Of a stretch of 64,000 bases of DNA, positions 25,643 through 34,964 are shown piece by piece. This DNA comes from Clostridium_AM tanneri (GTDB taxonomy: Bacteria > Bacillota > Clostridia > Clostridiales > Clostridiaceae). Location: positions 62,001-126,000 of the forward strand of contig NZ_JARUJP010000008.1 of assembly GCF_033659955.1 (NCBI RefSeq), given 5' to 3'. The notes beneath the pieces were generated by a model. It was not told where the DNA came from and ran no database searches. It saw only the letters and a program-made list of their open reading frames with translations. How positions within the stretch are numbered: position 1 is the first letter of the stretch; each line of letters starts with the position of its first letter. A program made the position numbers and the translations under genes.

Positions 25643-26683
25643 ATGAAAATTAGAAAAGTTACTGCATTATTATCATTAGTAATCATGGCAATTTTTTTTA
25701 CTTCATGTACAAAGTTAACAGGAGATAAAATAATAAATAATGATAATAAGACTTTGACGGTCCAATCAAATGTATCAATGGAAAGTAACAATGTGAATTC
25801 TCAAACCGGAGGCCAAATTGAAACAGTATTTGTAAAAGAAGGTGATACTGTTAAAAAAGGTCAAGTTTTAGTATCAGTAAATAGCGATTCTTTGGCAGCA
25901 AGAAAATCTCAGATACAAGCTCAAATAGAAACTGTAACTGCACAGCTCAGTGCATCACAAGCTGCTAGAAATGTTGTGGATTCTCAGCTCCAGGAGGCGC
26001 AAAATGGCTCAAGAGAGGAAGAAATTAACCAAGCTAAAATAACTTGTGATCTTGCTGAAACGAATTACAATAGAACAAAACAGTTATTCGACTCAGGATA
26101 TGCAGCTAAGGAAGTTCTAGATAATGCTCAGTCTCAATTTGAAATTGCAAAAAATAAATATGAGTTACTTAAAAAAGGGACAAGACCTGAGGCTATAGCA
26201 AGACTACAGGCACAGGTAGAACAGGCAAGTGCAGCAGTTAATGCTGTAGAAGGACAACTTAAACAGGCTCAAGCTGCATTAGAGGAGCTTAATGTTAACA
26301 TGAAAAATACTACAATTACAGCTCCGGCAGATGGGGTAATCACTGAGCTTAACGTGAAATCCGGTGATCTTGTGTCCTCAGGAATGCCGCTGATTGTTAT
26401 CACAAATACTAATGACCCTTCAATAATGTGCAACGTAAGAGAAACTGATATTTCAAAAGTTAAATTGGATCAAAAGGTTTCTATAAAAATTCCTGGCTAT
26501 AAGGACAAGAAATTTACTGGTAAGGTTGCTAGAATTAACAAAAATGCTGACTTTGCAGTTAAAAGAGCAACAAATGATAACGGGGAATTTGACATATTAT
26601 CCTATGGGGTTAAAATTCAATTTGATAACTTAGATGTACCTCTTCGTGCGGGAATGACAGCTTTTGTTGACTTTGGAAAGTAA
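25643..26683 (+). CDS. HlyD/RND-type membrane fusion lipoprotein
   Basis: A periplasmic-adaptor-type protein of 346 residues. It has a lipoprotein signal peptide (basic start, hydrophobic core, lipobox FTSC) and a split biotinyl-lipoyl domain (GGQIETVFVKEGDTVKKGQVL and TITAPADGVITELNVKSGD). Between these lies a long coiled-coil hairpin rich in Ala/Gln, and a beta-barrel follows. In Gram-positives such adaptors link exporter permeases to the outside. The start at 25643 follows AGGAGG; a 6-codon longer frame begins before it. First gene of a three-gene run with two ABC-2 permeases; likely controlled by the MarR regulator upstream. Confidence 0.92.
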   Translation: MKIRKVTALLSLVIMAIFFTSCTKLTGDKIINNDNKTLTVQSNVSMESNNVNSQTGGQIETVFVKEGDTVKKGQVLVSVNSDSLAARKSQIQAQIETVTAQLSASQAARNVVDSQLQEAQNGSREEEINQAKITCDLAETNYNRTKQLFDSGYAAKEVLDNAQSQFEIAKNKYELLKKGTRPEAIARLQAQVEQASAAVNAVEGQLKQAQAALEELNVNMKNTTITAPADGVITELNVKSGDLVSSGMPLIVITNTNDPSIMCNVRETDISKVKLDQKVSIKIPGYKDKKFTGKVARINKNADFAVKRATNDNGEFDILSYGVKIQFDNLDVPLRAGMTAFVDFGK

Positions 26684-26696
26684 AGAGGTACTTGTT

Positions 26697-27848
26697 ATGA
26701 AAGAAAAGATATTTTATGTTTTCAGAAAGTTGGCAGGATTTAAGCATATATTGATCCCTATAATTATGCTTTTAGTAATACCTACTATGTCCAGCTTCAT
26801 TCTGGGGTACGAATTTAGTGCCCATCAGGTTAGTCGTGTTCCAACTATCATTGTAAATCATGATAACTCTTCAACAACTCAAAACCTTGTAGAGCAAATA
26901 AGAACAAATGAAACCTTTAATGTTATAGCATACAGTAATAATGATGATGATATTAAAAGGTTAATAGATGAGGGAAGAGTAGCAGCAGGAATACTTATAC
27001 CTGAGGGTTTTTCAAGAGACTTATTAAATGGCAAGTCTCCTAAAATTATGACCTTTTATGATGGAGCACAATCTTCATTAGCTAGTTCTGCAAAAGGAAA
27101 AATTTCAGAAGTTTTAAGTACTATAAAAACAGGATATTTAATTAGCATAGGCGAAGGAAAACTTGGTCTAAAACCAAACGTAGTTAAAGAAAATATTATT
27201 CCGATGACATATACTTCAAGATTTATAGGGAATCCTGCAAAAAATATGCCTAATTTCATGCTGCAGGGAGTTTTATTAGTCATTGCTCAAATGGGAATTG
27301 CTTTAGTAGGTGTTATGATAATGGAAAAGGAGAATTATATACGCCTCTTTTTTAAAGGAATCCTTTGTGCTTTAGTAGGAGCGGTTTCTATTTCGCTAAC
27401 TATTGGGATTCAATATAAATATTTTGCTTTTCCTTATCGAGGCTCTATTATTGCAGCGGTTATATTAACTATACTTTTCAGTATTGGTATGACAAACTTT
27501 GGAATACTCATGAATTTGCTTAAAAAAGGGGATAAATTAGCAGCAACGTCCTCCTGCGGCATAATAGGAACAACGCTTATGCTTTCAGGTTATACATACC
27601 CATTAATAGCTATGCCCAATGTTTTTTCAACTATAGCAAAGTATATTCCGTTTACATACTTTGCTATACCTATGAGAGATTTATCACTTATAGGGGGCAA
27701 CATACAAGATGTTTTACCTAGTATTTACTGGCTTTCTAAATTTGTAATTATTATGTGGGGCATTACATTTTTAATATTTATGCTTCAAAGATTACCTAGA
27801 CGTAAAAAAGCTGAAAAGCCAGAATACAGTGAGGTGGTAGAAATATGA
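26697..27848 (+). CDS. ABC-2 type permease (first)
   Basis: A 383-residue membrane protein of the ABC-2 (YbhS/YbhR, DrrB-like) exporter class. It has one N-terminal helix (HILIPIIMLLVIPTMSSFIL), a large extracellular domain of about 150 residues (including IPEGFSRDLLNGKSP), then five helices. The start at 26697 follows AGAGG just after the adaptor stop. Its last codons overlap the next gene by ATGA. The second permease shares the architecture, suggesting a heterodimer. No ATPase gene is present in the operon. Confidence 0.88.
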   Translation: MKEKIFYVFRKLAGFKHILIPIIMLLVIPTMSSFILGYEFSAHQVSRVPTIIVNHDNSSTTQNLVEQIRTNETFNVIAYSNNDDDIKRLIDEGRVAAGILIPEGFSRDLLNGKSPKIMTFYDGAQSSLASSAKGKISEVLSTIKTGYLISIGEGKLGLKPNVVKENIIPMTYTSRFIGNPAKNMPNFMLQGVLLVIAQMGIALVGVMIMEKENYIRLFFKGILCALVGAVSISLTIGIQYKYFAFPYRGSIIAAVILTILFSIGMTNFGILMNLLKKGDKLAATSSCGIIGTTLMLSGYTYPLIAMPNVFSTIAKYIPFTYFAIPMRDLSLIGGNIQDVLPSIYWLSKFVIIMWGITFLIFMLQRLPRRKKAEKPEYSEVVEI

Positions 27849-29047
27849 AGTTACTAAAGTTGCTAAAGGAAGAGAAAAATAATGTTATTAGCTTTATTAT
27901 GACTCCTATAATCGGAATACTTCTTGTAAGCTTTGTTTATAGTAAGGTTTTCGTAGAAAATATTCCTTTCGGAGTTGTAGATCTTGACAATTCGTCCTTG
28001 TCAAGAAGCATTGTTCAACAACTTAAAAATCACCCTGGGCTAAAGGTTAACTATTACACAGATTCTCAGGCTGAACTAGAAAATGCAATTAAGAAAAAGC
28101 AAGTAAATGGAGGCATTATAATACCTGAAGATTTTAGTAAAAATTTAAGCTTAAAGAAAGCACCTAATGCACTTATATTAGTAGATGGAACTAATATGAT
28201 TATTGGAGGTAATGCATTAGGATATAGCAGTGCAGTTCTAGGTACGCTAAGCGCAGGTATACAACTAAATGTTTTACAAGGAAATAATCTGTTGCCCTAC
28301 ATAGCGAAAAGTACTCTTGGGACTTTTTCATATGTGGAACGTACACTCTATGATCCTCAATCTAGTTACATTAGAAATTTAGCTTATACTGTTGTACCAT
28401 TTTCAATACAAATGGTTTTTTTAACGCAATTTATAATACCGCTTCTAATAGAAAAGAAAAAGATTTTTTCTTCTATTAAATTACGGTCAAAAGAAGGTAT
28501 AGAAAACATTTTTAATATTTTAGGAAGAATATTATTGATTTCTATTGTATCTATTATATCGAGCTTTACTGCATTAGGTATTATTGGAAAAATGTATAGG
28601 CTTCCTCTTCGGGGGGACATAGTGATATATATTGTATTGATGAGTTTGTTTTTTATTAATCTTACAGCTGTAGGATTAGTATTTTCATCCTTTATTAATA
28701 ATAATGTTTACTTTTTTCAATTTTATCTTATGTCTAACTTGGTTATGATTATGACCTGTGGGGTTACATATCCTGAATATATGATGCCAGGTAGATTTTC
28801 ACAGGTTGTTAGAGCTTTATGGCCATTTATACATGTTGCAATACCATTGAAGTATTTAAATCTAAAAGGAGTAGGATGGGAGGTTATACTTCCTTATATA
28901 AATAGTGGACTTAAATATACTTTATTCTGGCTTCCTATAGGATTGGTTTTATACTCCGTTAGCGTAATTCGCAATAAGAAGGGCAAACTGATGGATATTA
29001 ATGAAAATGACAATGATGTTGATAATGAAGTTAACATAGCTGTGTAA
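27845..29047 (+). CDS. ABC-2 type permease (second)
   Basis: A paralogue of the preceding permease, 400 residues, with the same plan: an N-terminal helix (FIMTPIIGILLVSFVYSKV), an extracellular domain with IIPEDFSKNLS, five C-terminal helices and an acidic Asn/Asp-rich tail (DINENDNDVDNEVN). The ATG overlaps the upstream stop (ATGA). Together with the HlyD-like lipoprotein it should form a drug- or lipid-type exporter that borrows an ATPase from elsewhere in the genome (inference). Confidence 0.88.
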   Translation: MKLLKLLKEEKNNVISFIMTPIIGILLVSFVYSKVFVENIPFGVVDLDNSSLSRSIVQQLKNHPGLKVNYYTDSQAELENAIKKKQVNGGIIIPEDFSKNLSLKKAPNALILVDGTNMIIGGNALGYSSAVLGTLSAGIQLNVLQGNNLLPYIAKSTLGTFSYVERTLYDPQSSYIRNLAYTVVPFSIQMVFLTQFIIPLLIEKKKIFSSIKLRSKEGIENIFNILGRILLISIVSIISSFTALGIIGKMYRLPLRGDIVIYIVLMSLFFINLTAVGLVFSSFINNNVYFFQFYLMSNLVMIMTCGVTYPEYMMPGRFSQVVRALWPFIHVAIPLKYLNLKGVGWEVILPYINSGLKYTLFWLPIGLVLYSVSVIRNKKGKLMDINENDNDVDNEVNIAV

Positions 29048-29103
29048 TATAGCGTTAAAAGAACCAAGCGTACTATTTATGCTTGGTTCTTTTAACGCTA
29101 TAT
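29047..29103. terminator. Strong terminator of the exporter operon
   Basis: A perfect 23-bp stem (29047-29069 with 29081-29103) with an 11-nt loop. Its core GAACCAAGC / GCTTGGTTC recurs in the terminator at 30230-30262. Confidence 0.9.
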
Positions 29104-29243
29104 TTTATTGTAAACTGGTACTATAATTTAAAAAATGACATGAAAGGGCTGCTAAGAAGAATGCTAATTATTTTACTATATAGTAGTAAAGCAATTCTAT
29201 TACTCATATTATGTTATGATGAGTAAATATATGGAGGTCTAAT

Positions 29244-30176
29244 ATGTTATCAAATAGCGAATTTGTAAGACAATCCCTGGAGTTAAACCTATTCTTTATG
29301 AGAATTGCTAAAGAACACTCTATATTTTTAGAGGCAGCATTTACTACAAGAGATCAACAGTACATTGAACAGTCAGAGGCACTAAAAAATATATTCAGCC
29401 AGCTTCTTGTAGAAACTATTAGAATGTCTGAGGGTATAATCAGTCCTGAAGTTGCAAACTCTGGTGAATTAGTAACTGACCTAACTTTAGATGCAGAAAG
29501 AGAAACTCAATTCTATACTAATATTAAAATTAATCCGAACATAACGAGAATGGAAGCATCTCTTGCTATGAGTAGTCCAGGACAGATTTCTATGAATACT
29601 GTAAGAATGGTAGAAAATCTAAACAATAGGGCTATAAGAGCGGCACAGCAAATCGCAAGTTTCAAAAGTAATATACTTCAGAATGTTTTATGCTGCAGGA
29701 TGTTTACAACAAACTATCCACTACTTCTTGACCATATTCTAAGAGAGGCTAAATTTTACCTAAGAATGCTTACCATGCTTCAGAGAAGGGAAGAGTTTAA
29801 CATAGCAAGAGAAGCCGCATATCAGGAGACCTTCTGGAACAGGATTATGGCTGAACACTCTAAGTTTATCAGAGGACTTTTAGATCCTACTGAGGAAAAA
29901 TTGTTTGATACTGCAAATAACTTTGGGAAAAAGTTTGATGAGCTTACTCAAGAGGCTAGGAGTCTGTCTCAAGACATGGCACTGCTACCAGAAGTAACTA
30001 ACAGAAGCCTTAAGAATGCAATAGATATTAGAGATTTTAAAAAACAAGGTACAGAAGGACTAGTACAATGTAAGATTAAGTCTATTGCGTATCCACTTTT
30101 AGGTGATCATGTAGTTAGAGAAGCAAACCATTATATAAGAATATTGAAAGATTTTAAAAGAGGTAAGATAGAATAA
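29244..30176 (+). CDS. DUF2935 domain protein
   Basis: A 310-residue all-helical protein made of two DUF2935 units. The first begins FVRQSLELNLFFMRIAKEHSIFL; the second, near residue 190, begins ETFWNRIMAEHSKFIRGLL. Each has a central EH and a later conserved DHxxREAxFYLR / DHVVREANHYIR motif, which looks like a ferritin-like four-helix bundle with potential metal ligands. Found in spore formers; function not established. The start follows ATGGAGGTC. It lies alone between two look-alike terminators. Confidence 0.88.
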   Translation: MLSNSEFVRQSLELNLFFMRIAKEHSIFLEAAFTTRDQQYIEQSEALKNIFSQLLVETIRMSEGIISPEVANSGELVTDLTLDAERETQFYTNIKINPNITRMEASLAMSSPGQISMNTVRMVENLNNRAIRAAQQIASFKSNILQNVLCCRMFTTNYPLLLDHILREAKFYLRMLTMLQRREEFNIAREAAYQETFWNRIMAEHSKFIRGLLDPTEEKLFDTANNFGKKFDELTQEARSLSQDMALLPEVTNRSLKNAIDIRDFKKQGTEGLVQCKIKSIAYPLLGDHVVREANHYIRILKDFKRGKIE

Positions 30177-30229
30177 ATCCCATAAAAAATTTAAATATTA
30201 GACTATTTAATAGCCCTCTCAAAAAATGA

Positions 30230-30262
30230 AGGAACCAAGCATAAAGGATATGCTTGGTTCCT
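30230..30262. terminator. Terminator after the DUF2935 gene
   Basis: A perfect 14-bp stem (30230-30243 with 30249-30262, core GGAACCAAGCATA) and a 5-nt loop. It shares a 9-bp core on both arms with the terminator 1.2 kb upstream. Lies between convergent genes. Confidence 0.8.
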
Positions 30263-30344
30263 AGTGTTGGATTTCGATGTAAATAATATTTGATTCTAGA
30301 ATCAGAACTTCCCATTGGAATTGATACGTTTTTTACAAATTATT

Positions 30345-31370
30345 TTATTTAATATCTTTTATTACTTTTTCACCAAATGTATTGTTTACAATCTTATCGA
30401 AAGGTGGCCTTTGAGGAATTAACTCTGATTTATAAGATTGAATTATATCCATAAGCTTACTTAAGTTTTCTTCCTTTAATATAGGTGTTGTTGCAAAGGC
30501 ATCAATAGCTCTATAGTTTTTAGTAACAGCTACAAGAATATCTTCATCAGTACCAGGGAAGAAGGATTTTATTGATTTAGCTACTTCTTCATCGCTATGC
30601 TTTTGAACCCAAAGCTGGCCTTTGTAGATAGCCCTAGTGAACTTTTCTATAGTTTCTGGATTTTTTTCCATATAGGACTTTGTAGAGAAGAAACAAGTAT
30701 AAGGAATGTTACCAGCTTCCTTTCCTACAGAAGCTACAACGTATCCAGCATTATCTTTCTTAAGCATACTTGCATTTGGCTCGAATAAAGCTGCATAATC
30801 TCCAGTACCACCTTTAAATGCTCCGGTGGTAGCAGCAAAGGCTATATTGGTAATAACATTTAAATCTTTTCCTGGTTGAAGTCCATGATTCTTAAGTACA
30901 TATTCAAGAGCCATTTCAGGTACGCCGCCAGGTCTTCCTCCAACTACATTTTTTCCTTTTAAGGATTCCCATTTAAAGTCTTTTTCATCTGTTCGTGAAA
31001 CTAAGAAAGAACCATCCTTCTGAGTTAACTGTGCAAAGAGAATAGGATAGTCTTCTTTTTGTTGATTGTAGATGTAGATTACCTGTTCAGGACCACAAAA
31101 ACCGATATCTACGCTTTTACTTAATACTTGCTGCATGGTCTTATCAGCACCTTGACCAGTAGTTAGCTCAATATTTATTCCTTCCTCTTTAAAGAAGCCC
31201 TGACTTATTGCAGCATACATAGGAGCATAAAATACTGAACGGGTAACCTCATTTAATTTAACTGTTACCATAGTCTTGTCTTCTTTTTTCTGTCCGCAGC
31301 CAGCAAAAATTGTAGTAATGAAGATTAGAATTGAAAGAATTGATAAAGGCAAAAATCTGCTTCTTTTCAT
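30345..31370 (-). CDS. ABC transporter substrate-binding lipoprotein (NMT1/SsuA-like)
   Basis: A 341-residue extracellular lipoprotein: basic start, hydrophobic core and lipobox FAGC, then a type II periplasmic-binding fold with APMYAAISQGFFKEEGI, GADKTMQQVLSKSVDIGF and VGGRPGGVPEMALEYVL. This class feeds NitT/TauT-type importers (nitrate, sulfonates, thiamine precursors). The only matching permease/ATPase pair in the window is at 18365-19926, on the same strand, more than 10 kb away. Monocistronic; the divergent neighbour is an MtaA-like methyltransferase. Substrate unknown. Confidence 0.9.
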   Translation of the reverse strand: MKRSRFLPLSILSILIFITTIFAGCGQKKEDKTMVTVKLNEVTRSVFYAPMYAAISQGFFKEEGINIELTTGQGADKTMQQVLSKSVDIGFCGPEQVIYIYNQQKEDYPILFAQLTQKDGSFLVSRTDEKDFKWESLKGKNVVGGRPGGVPEMALEYVLKNHGLQPGKDLNVITNIAFAATTGAFKGGTGDYAALFEPNASMLKKDNAGYVVASVGKEAGNIPYTCFFSTKSYMEKNPETIEKFTRAIYKGQLWVQKHSDEEVAKSIKSFFPGTDEDILVAVTKNYRAIDAFATTPILKEENLSKLMDIIQSYKSELIPQRPPFDKIVNNTFGEKVIKDIK

Positions 31371-31608
31371 AAAATACCTCCAGAGAAATTTTGATTAGTT
31401 TATATTATGAAAAGAAGAGTAATTGTGTTAATGTTTTTCTAAATAATACAGGGGAATTTCTATAGCAGGTAGTTACTTTTAAAAAAAACACTATATTAAA
31501 ATTTTATAGAAGAGGCCTAAATTATTTGAATTTAATATGGTTATAGAAATTCTACTGTTACTAATGTTAGAATTTCAAATATGAAAGTAGAAGAGGGGAT
31601 GTTTACAA

Positions 31609-32667
31609 TTGATTAGAGAAGAAATGACACCGAAAGAAAGAATGGAGGCCTTTTCTAGAGGCGAAGAAATCGATAGAATATTATGTGTACCTGATATGGG
31701 GGTTACTATGGTGCCTTTTATTGGGGTAACAGCTAGGGAGTATTATCATTCAGCAGAGCTTATGGCAAATTTGGAAATAGCTTTATTTAAAAGACTCCGT
31801 CATGATGGCGTAAGTATATCTACTAGTCTTAGAGGAGTTGCTGAGGCTATGGGGGCAAAGGTAGGTTATCCTGATTATGGCGTTTCCTATTTAATAGAAC
31901 CAGCCATTAAATCTGTAGATGAGATAGAGTCTCTTAAAGTTGTAAATCCCTTAAAAGATGGGAATTTGCCAACTTTAATTGAGGCAATAAGACTTACCAG
32001 GGATGCTCTTATGGATGAAGTAGATGTTGGTGCTGCTATGTCAGGACCTTTTAGTGTTGCGGCTTCAGTGGTAGGAACAGAAAATTTGTTAAAGTGGATG
32101 GTCAAATATCCTGAAAGAGTTCATACCTTGATGGAGATAGTAGCAGAATCTAACAATAGGTATATAGAGGAAGTAGCTAAATTAGGAGTGTCTATTGGAT
32201 TTGCAGACCCAGTTTCATCTAATAGTCTTATAAGTCCAAAACAGTTTAGAGAATTTTCATTACCTGCTCTTAAGAAAAATATTAATAAGATAAAAGAAAA
32301 AACAGGAAGTGCTCCTGGTATACATATTTGCGGAAAGAGTAGGGGCATTTGGGAAGATGTCGTAAATGCAGGTGTTTCTAATTTCAGTATTGATAATGCA
32401 GAGGATTTAGAAGAAGCCAAAGAGATAATGGGTGACAGAGTAGTTATTACTGGAAATGTGCCACCGGTAGAGGCAGTATACTCAGGAAGTAAAGAAGATA
32501 TTTTTAGGTCAGTTAAGGAATGTATTAGAAAGGGACATGATTCTAAAAAAGGCTATATTTTAAGTACAGGATGTCAAATTCCAATGCATACACCAATAGA
32601 AAAGGTTGAAATGTTTATGGAAGCAGGCAAAACCTACGGAAAATGTCCTGTAGATTTAAAATATTAA
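31609..32667 (+). CDS. UroD/MtaA-family protein (corrinoid:thiol methyltransferase-like)
   Basis: A TIM-barrel protein of 352 residues in the uroporphyrinogen decarboxylase superfamily, on the MtaA/CmuA branch. MtaA enzymes use a zinc bound by HxC...C to move a methyl group from a corrinoid protein to a thiol. The HIC motif (IHICGKS, about residue 240) and a later Cys (STGCQIP, about 325) are present, as is the RGVAEAMGAK segment. TTG at 31609 follows AGAGGGG at 31592-31598; the internal ATG (31624) is too far from it. No heme genes or corrinoid protein are nearby, so the methyl donor is unknown. Confidence 0.82.
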   Translation: MIREEMTPKERMEAFSRGEEIDRILCVPDMGVTMVPFIGVTAREYYHSAELMANLEIALFKRLRHDGVSISTSLRGVAEAMGAKVGYPDYGVSYLIEPAIKSVDEIESLKVVNPLKDGNLPTLIEAIRLTRDALMDEVDVGAAMSGPFSVAASVVGTENLLKWMVKYPERVHTLMEIVAESNNRYIEEVAKLGVSIGFADPVSSNSLISPKQFREFSLPALKKNINKIKEKTGSAPGIHICGKSRGIWEDVVNAGVSNFSIDNAEDLEEAKEIMGDRVVITGNVPPVEAVYSGSKEDIFRSVKECIRKGHDSKKGYILSTGCQIPMHTPIEKVEMFMEAGKTYGKCPVDLKY

Positions 32668-32683
32668 ATATATAGACAACCTC

Positions 32684-32729
32684 CCCTTTATAGTAAATTT
32701 GAACTTATAAACAAATTTACTATAAAGGG
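32684..32729. terminator. Hairpin between convergent genes
   Basis: A perfect 18-bp stem (32684-32701 with 32712-32729, beginning CCCTTTATAG) with a 10-nt loop. There is no strong T run; it may still end both converging transcripts. Confidence 0.65.
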
Positions 32730-32826
32730 AGAGATTAGTATTGAATTCAAGTTTCTATGTTTGTTTAATGTTATCCAAATTCCTGTTTTTTTATATACAT
32801 TTTTAAATTCTTAAGCATAGGCTATT

Positions 32827-34506
32827 CTATTTTTGCATTTGCTGCAGTACCTTTGTCATTTTATGCACTATAGGTGGAGCATCCATCTGAGGAGCAAATA
32901 TTTCAATTAGACATAATCTTTCATTACACTGAACTTCTGCCTTTTTTATTGCTTCATCAAGTTCTCTATTTGTATAAACCTTTGCTGTAAAAGAGTCTCC
33001 TCCAAAGGCTGTTGTGAGCTTTGAGTAGTCCCATGAAGGTAAATCATTGTAATGGGTATTTTTCTCAGCTACGTTAAGATATTTTTCTATGGTATATTCT
33101 TTGTTGTTAATCAAGAATATAATAGGCTTACAGTTATTATGCAGCATAGAGCTGATTTCTTGAACTGTCATTTGATTAGAGCCATCCCCCACAAAGAGGA
33201 TTACACGTCTATTTTTTGCTGCTAAACAGGTACCAAAGGCTGCAGGGGTTCCATAACCTATACTGCCCCATCCGCTCTGGGATATATAAGTTGCGCCTTT
33301 TGGCAGTCTTAACTGGGCTATTCCAAAGCCTAAAGTGCCAGTATCTGCAATAAGTATGTCACCTTCTTTAAGCATTTTTTGAAATCTTGAATAATAATAC
33401 TTTGAAGAAACATCCTCATCTAAGGATATATTGTCATCACTGTAGAAAGAAGCTGCAGTTTTAACATAGTCAACTCTTTTATTAATCTTTGTCAAAAGCT
33501 CCTTTAACATATCCTGTATTAATATATTTTCATATACTGACATGCCAACCTTCACACTATAAGGTTGAATTTCTATGATATTTAAAGGATTTAACTTTGC
33601 AGTAAAAGCACCAGTATTGTGATCGGACCAAATAGTACCAATAGCTAAAATACAGTCAGAAGCTTCTACTGTGTTTTGAATTTCCTTGCTTCCAAGGTCT
33701 CCAGCATATAAGCCAATAAAATTTTTATGACTTTCGTCAAAGGAACCTTTACCCATCATCATAGTAGCTACAGGAAGGTTAACTTTATCTACTAACTGCT
33801 GAACTTGTGCCTGAAGACTATATCTTGACACATAAACACCAGAAAGAAGAACTGGGCTTTGTGCTTTTTCTATCATTTTATCTATATGCTGCAATGCAGC
33901 TTGCAAGGAACTTTGATCTGTTTGCTTCTTTTCTAGGCTAATATCCCTGCTCATTATAGTCTGGGTGGCAACATCATCTGGAATAAGCAGATATACGGGC
34001 TTCTTTGTTTCCTTTGCCTTTTGAATAGCTGTATTAATTTCAAAGACTGCATTTTCAGCAGTTATTGTTGCTGTATACTCTGTCAAGTTAGCATAAACTT
34101 TTCTAAAGACATCAAAGTCTCCATTTAATAGGGTATGATGCATTGGTTTATGCTGCTGCTGAACCTTTGTTTTAGGGCCTCCAACTATATGAATAACAGG
34201 CACATTCTCGGAATAGGAGCCTGCAATAGCATTGCAAGCACTTAATTCACCTACTCCGAAAGTAGTTATTAAGGCACCTATTTCCTTAACCCTTCCGTAG
34301 GCATCCGCTGCATAGCCAGCATTTAATTCATTATGGCAGTTGATAAAATTTATGCCTTCATACTTTTCTAGAATATCTAGAAGCGAAAAATTATAATCTC
34401 CTGGAACTCCAAGGATTTCTGTGATGCCTTCTCTTTTTAAACAATCATATAAATAATAACCAACAGTTTGCTTTAAATCAGATGAATTTTGAATGTTCTC
34501 AGCCAT
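32827..34506 (-). CDS. Thiamine diphosphate-dependent alpha-keto acid decarboxylase
   Basis: A 559-residue enzyme of the pyruvate/indolepyruvate/branched-chain keto acid decarboxylase family, which turns 2-oxo acids into aldehydes and CO2. Seen: the N-terminal pyrimidine-binding domain with the catalytic Glu region (NCHNELNAGYAADAYGR), the adjacent His pair (HHTLLNGDF), the central domain, and the C-terminal diphosphate motif GDGSNQMTVQE ... NNKEYTIE. ATG 34506 follows GGAGGGG; the ATG 15 bases upstream overlaps it. The natural substrate cannot be fixed; a role in fusel alcohol or indole-3-acetaldehyde formation is possible. Monocistronic. Confidence 0.9.
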   Translation of the reverse strand: MAENIQNSSDLKQTVGYYLYDCLKREGITEILGVPGDYNFSLLDILEKYEGINFINCHNELNAGYAADAYGRVKEIGALITTFGVGELSACNAIAGSYSENVPVIHIVGGPKTKVQQQHKPMHHTLLNGDFDVFRKVYANLTEYTATITAENAVFEINTAIQKAKETKKPVYLLIPDDVATQTIMSRDISLEKKQTDQSSLQAALQHIDKMIEKAQSPVLLSGVYVSRYSLQAQVQQLVDKVNLPVATMMMGKGSFDESHKNFIGLYAGDLGSKEIQNTVEASDCILAIGTIWSDHNTGAFTAKLNPLNIIEIQPYSVKVGMSVYENILIQDMLKELLTKINKRVDYVKTAASFYSDDNISLDEDVSSKYYYSRFQKMLKEGDILIADTGTLGFGIAQLRLPKGATYISQSGWGSIGYGTPAAFGTCLAAKNRRVILFVGDGSNQMTVQEISSMLHNNCKPIIFLINNKEYTIEKYLNVAEKNTHYNDLPSWDYSKLTTAFGGDSFTAKVYTNRELDEAIKKAEVQCNERLCLIEIFAPQMDAPPIVHKMTKVLQQMQK

Positions 34507-34640
34507 TTTTCCCCTCCGCAATTTTAAAAATACTTAGTTCAACCTAATGTATAGTAATTTTATAAGTATCAATTTGAACCTTAATTTATTATTACCAGTA
34601 TTATTGAAATATACCATAAGGGTATTAGTATAAAAATGTC

Positions 34641-34668
34641 TTGACAGTTGAATAATTAACGTTATAAT
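34641..34668 (+). promoter_or_regulatory. Promoter of the valS T-box operon
   Basis: Consensus TTGACA (34641-34646), 16 bp, TATAAT (34663-34668). Transcription should start near 34675. Confidence 0.85.
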
Positions 34669-34674
34669 AATATT

Positions 34675-34932
34675 TAATAGTTAAATATTGATATAAAATG
34701 GCTGTGAAAAAGAGGAGTAGAAGTAGTAAAGTATTAAGAGAGGAAAGTCTATTAGCTGAGAGATTTTCTATACGGATCACTTTGAAGGTAGCTTTGGAGC
34801 TTCTTTGCTGAAGGTTTTAGTAGGTAAAGACGGTTTTCTTAACCGTTAATTGTATTAAGAGCCTGTATTTTTGCAGGAAAAAAGGTGGTAACGCGGGTCT
34901 TCGTCCTTTTATAGGATGAAGGCTTTTTTTAT
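34675..34932 (+). promoter_or_regulatory. T-box riboswitch, valine type
   Basis: A tRNA-sensing leader. The T-box sequence AGGTGGTAACGCGGG lies at 34883-34897, followed by the terminator stem CTTCGTCC / GGATGAAG (34899-34921) and seven or more Ts. In Stem I the specifier region reads TTGAAG-GTA-GC, putting GTA (valine) at 34788-34790, at the same place as ACC in the threonine T-box of this window. Uncharged tRNA-Val should favour read-through into the GNAT gene and valS. Confidence 0.93.
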
Positions 34933-34964
34933 TTTCATGGGTTATTTAAAAAGGGGGCTTTTAA

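Noticed and set aside
34522..34640. A second small gene between the decarboxylase and the T-box
   Set aside because: No open frame with a ribosome site; AT-rich promoter DNA only.
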